Positions 46,640 to 57,352 of a stretch of 64,000 nucleotides of DNA are shown here, one piece after another. Where the stretch lies: assembly GCF_009389715.1 (NCBI RefSeq), contig NC_052400.1, positions 6,829,241-6,893,240 of the forward strand. The letters are read 5' to 3'. The DNA comes from Phoenix dactylifera. Taxonomy: Eukaryota; Streptophyta; Magnoliopsida; Arecales; Arecaceae. Numbering within the stretch: the first letter of the stretch is position 1; every line of letters starts with the position of its first letter. A program made the translations under genes and the position numbers. Under the pieces are notes generated by a model. That model had not been told where the DNA came from. It made no database searches and saw only the letters and a program-made list of their open reading frames with translations.

Positions 46640-48190
46640 ATAAAGAAGAGGAGAGAAGAGACAAATGATTATACTTGCCATTGTTGGTCTCTCTTTTTCT
46701 TCCTTTTTTTTGTATTGGATTTGTTGTGAGCCATTCTTTTGTACTTCTCTTTTTTTTTTGGTAAATAAAATGAAAGTCTGCACATTTTTTTGATTTATCC
46801 GATGGCTCGATTTGAACTGATATACTTTTTATCTGAAGGATTGTTTGATTAGGTTCAGGATTGCTAGATAATCTTGCTATTATGCTCTTTGTTTCTCAGG
46901 ATGGTTGTCAAGCTTCCCACCTTGGTGATGTAGTGGTTCTTGCTTGGCAGTTGCCCTTTATTTCTTGGGATGGTTGTCAAGGTTGCCACCTCATTGACGC
47001 GGTGGTTTCCATCCGGTAGTTGTCACAAGGCAGGATCCAGTCGTCCCTCAAAAAGCTGCATGCATCATCAATCATCATGTTGACCTTGGCCAAGATCTGA
47101 TATGCCTTTCCTCAATAGGGATCGAAATTTGGTGAAACAATAATCCCAAATGCTGCAGGGCAGGTAAGAGCTCTTAGAAAATCCCAAAATTGAATGTAGC
47201 TCAGCTAAGGTTAGACACGCGTTCTTTAATCAGAGCTTGGGCACTTCAATTTCTATGGTGGATCTTCGCCTATAAATGGAATGAGATCCACTTTTTAATT
47301 CTATATTGGGGCAAGTACTTTGCCATTCACCTTCACCTAGTTCTAGAGAGGCTGTAGCTTAGGCTCGTAGGAGTTCTCCACTAGTAGTCAGCTATCGATT
47401 TGGTGAGGATGGAGGCAGAGTTCAGAGTGGGAGTGACCTAGGATGCGGAGCTACATCATAAGCTCGTCGGGCCAATAGTGGGATCGAAAAGCATGTCTGT
47501 GTGCACCATGGAGGACGAGGGAAAGGATGTTTCTTTCTTAGAATACTGGTCTTCTACTATCATGGGACTTGAATTGGTCGAGTCCTCGCCAAAGGACTTA
47601 GGTTGGGGACCATCATGCTATCCTTCAAGAAAGTTGCAGTGGGAAGCAACCATTGGACTCCTTCTAGATGTTGCAGTCCACTAAAAGTTTAGTCACCATC
47701 GTATTGCCCATGCTCTTGAATGGATAACTCGATTTTTTCATTCTTACATAAACATGCATCCAGCTGGTTTATAGCCTCCACTGTAACTGGAACAATGAAT
47801 AAAGACTATCCCTTTCACTTCACCCTCCTTTTTTGTTTTCGATTCTATTTGCACTTATAGTGCATCTATGTATAACGATTGCAACCACTGTTGAATGGTT
47901 CCCGGCCACTTTAGTGTCCTGCCTTGTCAATGAGGACATTAGGCTGGCCATATGGGAGACCGCTCGCAGGACTGGTGTTGCATTTTTAACAACTTCTTAG
48001 TGCTTCTCCCATTTTCAACTTATGGTGTGGGGGATGGTCTTTTGCTTGTGCAACCATTTTTCGATCTAGAGAGGTTGGTTGGCAGGCTATGCCTTCGGCA
48101 TGAGGGACAGTCATGGGGGGTTTGTACCCATTTTCTATCATAATTTATCCTTGTAAATCTAGAATTCTTTTTACATCATAATTTGTAATA
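46640..48190. other. Interior of Tat-like element with no coding sequence; pol missing
   Basis: Between the antisense ORF and the gag-pro remnant I find no polymerase, RNase H or integrase motif in either direction. 46900-47030 has a loose duplication (GGATGGTTGTCAAG twice, GCAGTTGCC/GGTAGTTGTC). A 25-bp-scale direct repeat, CATGGGGGGTTTGT, lies at about 48111 and 48220, next to where gag-pro homology ends, and may mark a rearrangement breakpoint. Confidence 0.5.
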
Positions 48191-48604
48191 GTAAAAAAAA
48201 AATTACAACAACATCATCATGGGGGGTTTGTTCCCATTCTCCATCAGCATCTGAGAAGAAAATGGCTTCCTCTATCATCGGTCTCTTCATCGATGAGCTC
48301 CCCACATAAATGGCTCGCGCGTAGGCTCTTTGGATAGATGAATTAGCTCCACCAGCAGTTGTTCTGCTAGCTATGGTGCTAATGACTCTAGTAATTAGTT
48401 GGTTATCGGGCTTCGCCTCGGGAGAGGGTCGCTTCCGACCATGATCGGCTTGGCCCTGAGAGTTTCAAACATAGGCACCGAGGTAGACCTATTGAATTAA
48501 AGCCTCGATCTAATTTTTTAGTAGGAAGCAGTCCTTGGTGTCATGCCTATGATCGCTGTGGAACTGGCAGTACCACATCATATCCTTAGATGCCATAGAC
48601 TTCA
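48191..48604 (-). pseudogene. Tat-like gag-protease, C-terminal piece
   Basis: Read on the minus strand this is the end of gag and the start of protease: YCQFHSDHRHDTKDCFLLKN is the conserved C-x2-H...H-D-T-x-D-C region of plant gypsy gag, and EEAIFFSDADGEWEQTPHDD corresponds to the first part of the protease region. In-frame stops and frame changes are present. It continues the 50310-50960 piece across the CACTA insertion. Homology stops near 48200, with no pol beyond. Confidence 0.75.
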
Positions 48605-50305
48605 CACTACCATAAAACACGTGTATAGTGACGGAGATTCCCGTCACTATACCGTGTTTCTAGTTACTAATACGGAATTTGTGACCGAAGCTCTCGTCAC
48701 TGAATTGGTTACAAAAATACATATCACTAAATTTTCCGTGACGGCAGCGATTCCCGTTACTAAACTCCGTGACAGAACCGCCATCACTAAGCCGTTACAA
48801 ATCCAAAAATTAAATATTTAAGAAATTACGTATTTTCCGTCACTAACCAGTCCCTGAGTTAGTGATGAAGATAACTTGGTCACTGATTTGTTACAGAATT
48901 CGGTCACAAGTTTGGTCACTGATCTGTCAAAACCTTCAGTGACAGATTTAGTCGTCACAGAGATGGTTACAAATTTTGTCACTAAATTTGTCATTAATCC
49001 CGTCGCTAACCTAGTGACAAGGTTACCGTCACTAATTTGTCACAATTCACTAAGCAAAATCAATTTTTAGTAACCAAAATTCTGTCACTAAGTTTATGGC
49101 TGCTCGTCACAATACTTGGTAAACAATTCAGTAACCAGATTTGGTCACTAATCACATTCTGATAACCTGGTACATTTGGTACATTGATTGGCTCATAATA
49201 ATAATAATATTAATAATAATATCAGTAATATCAAAGGCATTTAATATTACACAAAAATCATTTAACATATCATTCAAAATAGGCATCAACATGTCCTAAA
49301 TTCATCAAAATCAAAGTCCAAAAATATATCATAGAGATCAACAGAGATTTCATTCCTCCTACGAATGCAAAAACATATCATCTAAGGCAAAAGCAATCAT
49401 AATGAAGCATGATCCGCAGAACCTGAATAACCATTACTCCCCTGATCTGCATGCCTTGGTCCAAAGCCAATCTTTTCTCTCATCTTTTGAAGAACCTCAT
49501 CTTGCCATTTTTTCTTTTCGCGCTCAAGAATACCTAGAAGGTCTTCATGCGTGTACAGCTCCGGAGCTTGACTTGTAAAGGTGGAAGAGGATGATGATTG
49601 CTTAATAATTTCAGTAAGATCCTCCAGGGGACTAAAGCCATAGACATGGCCATAAGTTAGAACACCAGTTGCCTCAAACCACAAGTCATAATCACGTGGT
49701 GGAGCATCTGAGGTGGAGGCATCACCATATTTTTTGGAGTATTTAGCTAAATACTTTGTCTGCCAGTTGATTTAAAAGAAGAGAAATACATTATGGTGGA
49801 TCAAACAAGAGATAAACATGAGCAAGCTTAATAATATTTATGAATCATAAAAATATTATACTTACCATGACAGCTTCACTTCTCTTATCCACATATCCTC
49901 CCATGACTTGCTTTGTCTTATGCGTCTGATTAAAAGATTCAACTATTGTTGGCTCCTTACCAAGCTTTATTTTCTACAAAAGAGAAAAGAAAAAAATCAT
50001 TAACATATAATAGGCTGATTTGAGATGATTGAACAATAATATGAAAATTATTATAGAAATCTAATTGAATAAAGACGTATACCAGTCGTTCGTCATGATT
50101 GACAAATGCGATTGATCCTCCACAGTGTTTAGAGATGCTACCATTCTTCATGGTGTTTCTAATCTGTCACCGGTCGGTCACTAATCTGTCACTAAGTTCA
50201 TACCACAATGACCAAATTTCTGTCTGTCACTAATCCGTCACAAATAGTGACTGATAATGGACCGTTACTAGTTTTCCGTCACTATACGCTTGTTTTCTGG
50301 TAGTG
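48605..50305 (-). mobile_element. CACTA (En/Spm) element, non-autonomous
   Basis: 1,701 bp. The left end CACTACCATAAAACACGTGT and, on the complement of the right end, CACTACCAGAAAACAAGCGT give long terminal inverted repeats beginning CACTA, continuing TATAGTGACGGA. Subterminal regions are packed with GTCACTAA/TTAGTGAC motifs in both orientations, the usual transposase-binding repeats of CACTA elements. TCA is found on both sides (48602-48604, and 50307-50309 after one extra A), fitting a 3-bp target duplication. It splits the gag of the Tat-like element. Inside is a small gene of the Transposase_24 type on the minus strand but no DDE transposase. Confidence 0.9.
49397..50151 (-). CDS. CACTA-borne Transposase_24 (Ptta/En/Spm) protein fragment
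   Basis: Three exons on the minus strand: 50151-50083, 49973-49866 and 49759-49397. All join in phase 0 with GT-AG introns, giving 179 residues. Exon 1 is MKNGSISKHCGGSIAFVNHD. Exon 2 is KIKLGKEPTIVESFNQTHKT followed by a VDKRSEAVM block. Exon 3 begins TKYLAKYSKKYGDA and includes LWFEATGVLTYGHVYGFSPL and a coiled-coil-like stretch (LLGILEREKKKWQDEVLQKM). The HK/F-V-D-x-R-S-E...Y and G-x-V-Y-G-F pattern is the plant Transposase_24 domain, which in full elements accompanies the CACTA transposase. The N-terminal part of the usual protein is absent, so the ATG may be internal to a longer ancestral exon. No stop or frameshift disrupts the three exons. Splicing is inferred. Confidence 0.72.
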
Positions 50306-50309
50306 ATCA

Positions 50310-50960
50310 TCTTCCACAGCCACTTCACATAGTTACGGTCGTGTATTTCCATGAGAATCTGCCAACACGAAGTGTTCAAGGGTGCATACCTCCCAAACCT
50401 TCGAGCAGGGCTTCTCGCTCGGCGGGGGGCTTCTTCATCCCCTCTGAATTTCTTAGCGGGGGACATCAAGTCGTCCTAGGCTTGCTTATTATTTTTTTTT
50501 TGGCTAGGACCGCCCCCAGCTAACTCTCCCCATGTCGTCATGGCCTCCTCGGTGTTGATGTACCTATTTATTTGGGCCAATAGCTCGGCGTAGTCTCTCG
50601 AGAACCTTTTCTCTAAAGAAAAAGGAACCGAGAAGTCCTTAGTCTGCTCCTCATGGCAAACATTGCGACCAAATGATTCAGGTCGCATGCTTCTAGGGTG
50701 GCCAACTCCTCCCAAGAGGGAGAGTCAATGGATCGAGATGAGTCCTCCTACACATGATTCCATGGATGGTTGTAGGGGCTACGTGGAGCCTTGTTGGAGC
50801 GGTAATGACAGAAAGGTTGGTAAGGAGGCACCTGTCCCCCACTATGAGGTGGGGTGCATCGACTCGAGCATTCTAGGTCCTCTCAGTGGTCCTTCTTGTG
50901 GGCCTCTTGCTATCATGGCCGCTGGGGGGTGGCTAGCTATTGCATTTGGATCGCAGTAGT
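50310..50960 (-). pseudogene. Tat-like gag, N-terminal/central piece
   Basis: Minus-strand segments in shifting frames match plant gypsy gag. SIDSPSWEELATL is followed directly by ACDLNHLVAMFAM, with the usual stretch between them missing. Next come RDYAELLAQINRYINTEEAM and then RRFGRYAPLNTSCWQILMEI with NYVKWLWKM. These are the blocks that precede the zinc-finger-like FHxDHxHDT region, which lies beyond the CACTA insertion. Several frameshifts and a small internal deletion make it a pseudogene. Upstream to 51190 is leader sequence. Confidence 0.75.
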
Positions 50961-51171
50961 CAGCACCTGAATTTGTTGAAGAAGTGCTTGAAATTATTCA
51001 AAGGACACCACCGGAATCGTCTATAGTCTGGCAGGTGTAGAGCCCTCTATAGGCTCTATAAAGAGCCGTTGAACTCTTCCAATGTGTTCAGCTAGGTATT
51101 AGAAGGTTCTAGTTGTGCCCTTCGAGACTTTATAGTGATAGAGAGACAAAAACTTCTAGAGTGGTCTGTGC

Positions 51172-51190
51172 CCTTACTCCAGTGCCAATC
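51172..51190 (-). promoter_or_regulatory. Possible primer-binding site of Tat-like element
   Basis: On the minus strand ATTGGCACTGGAGTAAGGG follows the LTR end. TTGGC at this place is the usual beginning of a plant gypsy primer site; the remainder is too diverged to name the tRNA. Confidence 0.3.
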
Positions 51191-51829
51191 TATTGCCGCT
51201 AAGAATTGACTGGCCCTAGGCACCGTGGCGAAAAGCAGACGATGCTAGAGAGCTTGGGGTCAACTGCTCTAGCCGAAATTGGAGAAGATGAGCGGTGCTT
51301 GGTTGCTGCAGCCAAGATCCTCGTCGGATGGTGGCACTTCAACCTGAAACAACACAAAGCAAAGAAGTCCTCTTGTCGAAACGTATCCGATGGGGGACCC
51401 TCCAATGCCTAAGTCTATGTGGTAATTAGAAAATAGAATGAGGTTGTCTTTCAGTCTGTAAGGGTGTTCTTCTTGCTTATCTCCTTTGCACCCCCTTTTT
51501 TGTGCATGTCCAAGGAAGAGCCTACCTACCACCAGAGAATTAGGGCATGTGGGTCGACTAGAAATGACTGACTTGAGTACAACCTAGACATCGAGCATGA
51601 ATGCTTCGCATGTAGATGATGTCTTGCTTGTTAATCGATCGGATCTCAATGATCATTGGATCTCCTAGTTAGGACACGACCAATAGTAGAGAGATCCTGA
51701 TATGCAAGCTCGGTGGTATAGCACTGGCCCCACCCAATGGCCGCTCTTGATTCACCACATGTTAGCGCCTTGGCATATTTTAATTGGTTGAACCTTCTGG
51801 TGAGTTGTAGCTAGTTTGGAGGCATATCA
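51191..51829 (-). repeat. 5' LTR of Tat-like element
   Basis: Pairs with 41809-42464. Both begin, on the minus strand, TGATATGCCTCCAAA. It lies at the gag end, as a 5' LTR should. Confidence 0.75.
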
Positions 51830-54287
51830 AAGCTTATTCCAAGCCTTATGCATACTTTTTGCCTAAAACAAATATAGTCTAGGATCTATTTTTATATTTG
51901 TCATGTATAACAAATCCATCATCTTCTTCTATTTCACATAACATGTCCATAGGATATAGGCTTCCACAAACCTTTTTTAATGGATTATAATACATATGGC
52001 TATCATTAACTATTATTTCATGACCATCATAGAGGAATGATGACCATGTAACAACCTTTATTTAAGTATTCCCAGTATATGTATGACATAACAAGCATTA
52101 TTTCAAGCTATTACAACGTTATGGTTGCCCCTATTCTCATATATGTTGAGACTTCTTAAACTCTAAATCTAAACAAATAATTCACGTTGCTATATTGGGA
52201 AGGAAAAATGCTTAAACAATAAAAGACCCTTGTAAGTAGCTTTGATAAAATAGATAAAGCATATCTAAGATTTTTATCTATAGCAATGCAAGAGAACTTG
52301 GAAGTATATATACAACATTTGAGATGCCCTATAATATCCTGTCAAGCTTGTAGAAGACCTTTAAATATCAAGCTAGTTTTTGATATTATCAAAAAAACTA
52401 ACAAGCACGTTCTAATGTAACCGTTGAAGCTATGTTGCAGTTGCCACTATTTGGATTCTAATCCCATTCACTATGATAGCTATTATATACTGAAAGCGAC
52501 AACTAAGGTCAATCATATTAAATATATTAACTCATAGGCAGCAATTCTCCTTCATGAGGTTTATTTGCCATTATAATGGAAATAATGGTCATTTTGCAAT
52601 CAGTTTGAGGAACTTCTAATTGAGGCTTGGAACTTTAAAAGTCAATTTGAATGAGAATTGGATCTTTTTCATCCCTTTTTTAGAGCTTTCTCCCATTCTT
52701 CCAGGCCACACTTCTAATTTAATCCATTAGTTTTAGCTTGAGTTTCCCTTAACTTTGGATCTTCCCCTTCTTTTCCTTTCTTCTTCTACCCTAATACTCA
52801 AGATTTAGATCTCCCTACACCAAGGAGTAAGTATATCAGAAGATCCAAAGAGTCCTCAAGCTAAGAGGAGCTGAAGCTGAGGGAAGCCCCAAGGAGTCTC
52901 CTCTAAAGTGGAGTACATTATCAAAAAAACTTCATTTTCCCTCTTTTCTTTTGTTTTCATGCTTTGATCTTGCAATTGATGTTACTTTTGTGTAATAGCT
53001 TTTGATTTAACGAAAACTTCTGCTCCTTGATGATGAAGAGTGTCTTCTTCTTATGTTTGTTTTGGCTTAATGCTAGCCTAGTTAATAGGTTACCTATAGA
53101 TTTTGACTTAATTTTCTTTTTTCCAAACATTTAGATAGGTAAGAAGGGCCAGGATCTCTTGATCTACCCTTAGTAATATCTTAAGGTGTGGATTTTCTTA
53201 ACCCTACGCACCTTACACCTACCATTTAGGTGCATGGTGTGTATACCCTAGACTCCTTTCTATAAAAGTATACGAGCCTAGGCCAATTTGCCTAGGGCTG
53301 AATGGGTGCCTCATTCTTGACCCTTCCTCAATGGTATCCTAAAATTTTACTTGGGTTCAAAGGACCCATGGATCTGCCTCATCCATTACTCTTCCTTTCG
53401 GCTTCCAATTCTTAAGCCATAAAGAATCAGTGGTAATTTTGAACCATCCCAGATTGTAGTTGTAGCCCTCTCTTTAGAGGCAATCATAGATACATGCCTC
53501 TCCTGTTGGGTTCCCCCAGTCTTTATCCAATTACCATTGGTAAACATAAGTCTCTTTCTTGTTTCCATTTCTAGATTGGAAAATTATTCAAAAAATCATC
53601 TTGAATTTGTAAAACAATAGGATATTTTGAAATAATAAGTTTTTTAAAATATAAAATTGCTGAAAATTTCATATATTTTATTACATTGAAAACACATTAT
53701 CATGCCCGCTCGAAATATGAAACAGTCATAGTATATAAACTATAATATCTTTCTATAGTTTCACAATAATTAAATGTTTCTAGATTAACAGAAACAATCA
53801 ATAAAATGACAATTAAAAATAATAAATATTTTTCAACAACTACAAGAATGTTTGTGCTAGGAAAAAAAATAGTTTTGTTAATTTTTTATTCTGACGATTC
53901 TCAACTTGTGGTTTATTTTCAAAAATTCACTTATTACTTCTTAAATTTAATGTTTATATTTTGCATTTTGCCTAAGAATGACTTTTAATCCAGAATCCAA
54001 AGAGGTAAACTGAGAGTGTCTACCTAAACTAGCAAATATTTTTTAATTAAAATGAGTTTTAGCATGTGATTAATATACAATGTGTGCGCATCATTGCGTG
54101 CTGGATTAAAATACGCAAACTTAGTTCCAAAACCTTTTTAATCAGATTTCTTGTGCCCCCCATCAAGCAACACAATTACTTATAATACATTTTAGTTTGG
54201 CAAGTTGTTTGAATAAAGACTATTTATGTAACTTGAAAGTTTCTTGACATACCCACGGATATATATATTAGCCCATATTTCATTTAT
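51830..54287. other. Intergenic DNA without a recognisable gene
   Basis: AT-rich, with no ORF above about 60 codons and no recognisable domain. 52740-53420 has a somewhat more balanced composition with CCTAGG words and may be an old retrotransposon leader or LTR, but no partner copy is visible. Confidence 0.45.
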
Positions 54288-54290
54288 TTA

Positions 54291-54740
54291 GGGCTTGTTT
54301 GGTTCATGGGAAGCATTTTTTCTCTTTGCAATATAACTTCTGGAAAGTAGATTCCTAAGAAGAGGATGCCTAGGAAATTACTTTTGGCATGTTTGGTTGA
54401 CTATGGAAAAGTGACAGATTTTCAGAGTGCCGATGCTTGGTTCACCATCCACTTTTTTGAAAAAGTTATGCATAATTTCTATTATATTCTGAATAAAAAT
54501 TAAGTATTTAATGTCTCTTTAATGCTGAAGGTCAAAAAGAAGAAATAAAAATTGAGTGATTTTTGTTTCATTAAAAAATAACTTTTCTATATTTCTCATA
54601 GAAATTTTTTTTTCTAGGAATCATATTTTTATAGAAATATAATTTTTTCGTCTTTTTTTTTTAAAAACTTCAATCATCTTATTACTATTTTTTGTTGACC
54701 ATATTTTTTTTTTTTTTTTTTCCGCGAACCAAGCAAACCT
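54291..54740. mobile_element. Probable Tourist-like MITE
   Basis: The left end GGGCTTGTTTGGTTC and the right end GAACCAAGCAAACCT are inverted repeats (12 of 15 positions). TTA precedes it; TGG or TTG follows, so the 3-bp duplication is imperfect. The interior is AT-rich with T-runs and no coding capacity. Confidence 0.6.
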
Positions 54741-54868
54741 TGGGGATACCTTTCCCCTTGCCGCTGTCATCCGTGATGGATGCTGACCTACCTTCCTCTC
54801 TGCTTTTAGGAATACGCATAAAGCCAATTGTTTGAGTTGTTCGACGGCAGGCGGTGTTCAAACAATTT

Positions 54869-54874
54869 CACGTG
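54869..54874. promoter_or_regulatory. G-box CACGTG
   Basis: One of three CACGTG hexamers in the 2.5 kb before the JAZ10-like start codon. MYC-type bHLH factors bind G-boxes in JAZ promoters, so it may matter for regulation, but at this distance it may also be chance. Confidence 0.3.
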
Positions 54875-55717
54875 ACCTGGCTTTTCCAAAATCCATATAG
54901 GATCGGGTTGAAATTTATATCATAGTTTGGGATAAGTTAGTCCGATCCCTTCTACTTCAAGTCCAAATTAGACCATTCCAGTTCTAAATCATGTAATGCT
55001 ATTTTTGAGCAAAAACATCGGGAGCAGATCCAAGGTGCGCAGCCGCAGATCTGAGAGCCTGGCAACTTCCAACCCTCGGCTTGTGTGTCGGGCATGCGTC
55101 AGTCTTTTGACCCGTCAGTGGATCGCTTGGGATTCATCATTGAAGAGCTTATCCAAAAATATTTTTTTATTTAATTAATTTTGTAATTTTGATTACGATT
55201 TCAATCATAGATTCGGAAAAATATGTATACTTTTATTTTATGAATCAAAACACATATTAAAACCTGAAATTAGATATTTTCGGACATTAATAATTTAGTA
55301 CTACGGCTGTGGGTCGGGTTCGGATCAGATATTTCTGGTTTGGTGATAGGTTGGGTTGGATTTGGATTGAATTTCATGATCTCGACATATAGCGTTTTTA
55401 TTGTGGTGCTGCACTCGAGAACCCGTGGATCCAACTCTGGAAACAGTTTCGTGGGGCCAACCGTTCGATCCACCCGCAGCCTTCAATCACCGCCTTCCGA
55501 TCCCCCTTCATGCCATACCTGCTGCCAAAATGACCAGTGGTGCCACCAAGTTGGTAGCCCGGTGGTAAGAGGACGATAATTCCATCTGAATTGTCCAAAT
55601 TCGAAATGCACGGGCATTAATTAAATTAGAGGATCGGATGCCCCACGTTCGGATGGCTTGTTGGCAGATATGTTTTTCTTCCATTTGTACCGAGATGGTG
55701 CTGGAGTGACGTACCCA

Positions 55718-55723
55718 CACGTG
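55718..55723. promoter_or_regulatory. G-box CACGTG
   Basis: CCACACGTGAGG, 1.6 kb before the JAZ10-like ATG, in a GC-richer block. Candidate MYC-binding site. Confidence 0.4.
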
Positions 55724-55994
55724 AGGCGGTGAGCCCAGTGGAATAAACCCACGGATCAGAAAAGGCACGCAAAAATCTGCAACCTGTATCGAACATTTTC
55801 TGGTAAAAGAGGGACTCAGTAGTGGGGCTGCTACGCGGATGGGCTAGTCCCTCCCCCTCCTCTTCTATTTTTGATTAAAAAAACAAAAAGGACCAGTGGT
55901 GACCGGACCCGGTCGGTAATTGTATCAAAGCACCGCTCTGACGCTTGGCGGTGCCCCACGTTTCTAGCTCTGAATCCGGCTACCTTCCAAAGAG

Positions 55995-56000
55995 CACGTG
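55995..56000. promoter_or_regulatory. G-box CACGTG
   Basis: AGAGCACGTGGACT, 1.35 kb before the JAZ10-like ATG and 277 bases from the previous G-box. Candidate MYC-binding site. Confidence 0.4.
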
Positions 56001-57064
56001 GACTCCAGACTGCCGCTATTCTAGTAGGATGACGAGATCGGCTATGTTTGGCGTTCCGATTCTGTTGGCGGGACGCAATGGAACGCATTAAAACAGGTTC
56101 TTGATTTCCTTAAATACAAAGATGGACGGTTGTGATTTACTGCCACAGTCACATTTTATTCATGGATGACACCATTTTCCTTTTCCGATTTACTGTCGCA
56201 GTCATCCATGGATGTTATCAGTTTCTTTTTTTGATGCAATGGATGCAACATACGTATACACATATCAACAGAAATTAGAAAGTAAATTGTCCCGGAGCTA
56301 AAGAGGAATAAACAAAATGCTCTCGCAAATGGTATCTTTTGGAGTGGTTGGTTAGCCTGCGACATTTATCTTTAGATATTAATGGCCAACATAAAAAAAA
56401 AAAAAAATTATGGAACTTTTTTTTGCATAGCAAATATCTTCTTCCAAATGGATATCCTTTCATACAAGATAGGATTCGACCCTCTTTTGTATGGATAGAA
56501 ATTGTATTTTTTGTGCCAAAGAAAGATTCATCTTTCTTCATATGAATTTATCATTAAATCATGTAATAATTGCTCCAACAGGCTGATAAAAAAATATATA
56601 AATTTTTTATATAGAAATTTTTTAAAAAATTCAAATTTGCATGAATATTCTCTTAAAATTTATATTTATTTTTATACTCTTCTAAAACACTATTTTTGCA
56701 CAAATGCGCCTAATATAACAGTTTTTTAACACCATTAATAAAAACCATATTTATTTTAATTAATAATAAAATAAATTTTGAAGTTATTTTTTTTGTCCTC
56801 CATCACGATCGCCATATAAATGTTTCTTTTTACACATTTACCTATTAAAAATATTTTAATTATTTTAATTTGAAACCGTTAATTTTTTAATATTATTAGA
56901 TAATGTAGTTACATATATAAAAATAAAAAAAATAATAAAATAAGTATTTTATGAAAGTAAAAATATTCGATTTAGAGACTACCTAAACACCTTGTGCTTT
57001 AGCCGGATTTTTGTGATTTTCTGTTAAGGGAAAGGGTAAAAACATACCACTCTCTCTCTTCTTT

Positions 57065-57070
57065 TATAAA
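57065..57070 (+). promoter_or_regulatory. Probable TATA box of the JAZ10-like gene
   Basis: TATAAA just after a CT-rich run (CTCTCTCTTCTTT), 288 bases before the ATG. Initiation at about 57095-57100 would give a leader of about 250 bases that leaves out the ATG-starting ORF at 57070. Confidence 0.5.
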
Positions 57071-57352
57071 TGGCCGATTTAGAGAAGCGCAGAAAAAAAA
57101 AAACCCGTGGATGGCGTGGGGGTTTTAGCTGCCGCACTTTCCTTTCTTACTTCCCCCCCTGGCGCACGGCACGAGTCGCACCCCCCATTTTCCTCGTGCG
57201 TCTTTGTTTAGACAAAGCTTATTGGAATCTCTGCTCCCCTCTCCCTCTTCCCCATCTCAACAAACACCCCAACTAATTAGCCGCGTCGAAAGCCATCACT
57301 GTCCTGGATTTTCTCAGCACCGAGAGCAGGAAGGCCCCCCAAACCCACCGCC

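Larger units (their letters stand above)
41809..51829 (-). mobile_element. Tat-like Ty3/gypsy LTR element, non-autonomous, nested insertions
   Basis: Two direct repeats of about 640-656 bp (41809-42464 and 51191-51829), roughly 75-80% alike, bound a 10-kb unit. Orientation is minus: read that way, the LTR begins TGATATGCCTCC, a purine tract AAAAGTGGGAGGCAAA abuts the 42464 end, and gag and the start of protease run from about 50960 to 48200. A Transposase_28-type ORF lies antisense to gag at 44495-46640, the arrangement described for extra antisense ORFs of plant Tat elements. No reverse transcriptase, RNase H or integrase is present. A LINE (42852-44269) and a CACTA element (48605-50305) have inserted. 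LTR divergence and many frameshifts show it is old. Target duplications are no longer clear (AGGCC against AAGCT). Confidence 0.75.
54875..57064. other. Upstream region of the JAZ10-like gene
   Basis: No supported ORF. 55308-55380 has GGGTTCGGATC/GGTTGGGTTGG words of the eroded-hAT kind. 55480-56100 is GC-richer and carries two G-boxes. 56560-57000 is very AT-rich. A probable TATA box ends the region. Confidence 0.45.

Noticed and set aside
57070..57276. 68-codon ORF with ATG at 57070 before the JAZ10-like gene
   Set aside because: Its ATG overlaps the end of the probable TATA box, so it would be upstream of the transcription start; it has no domain.
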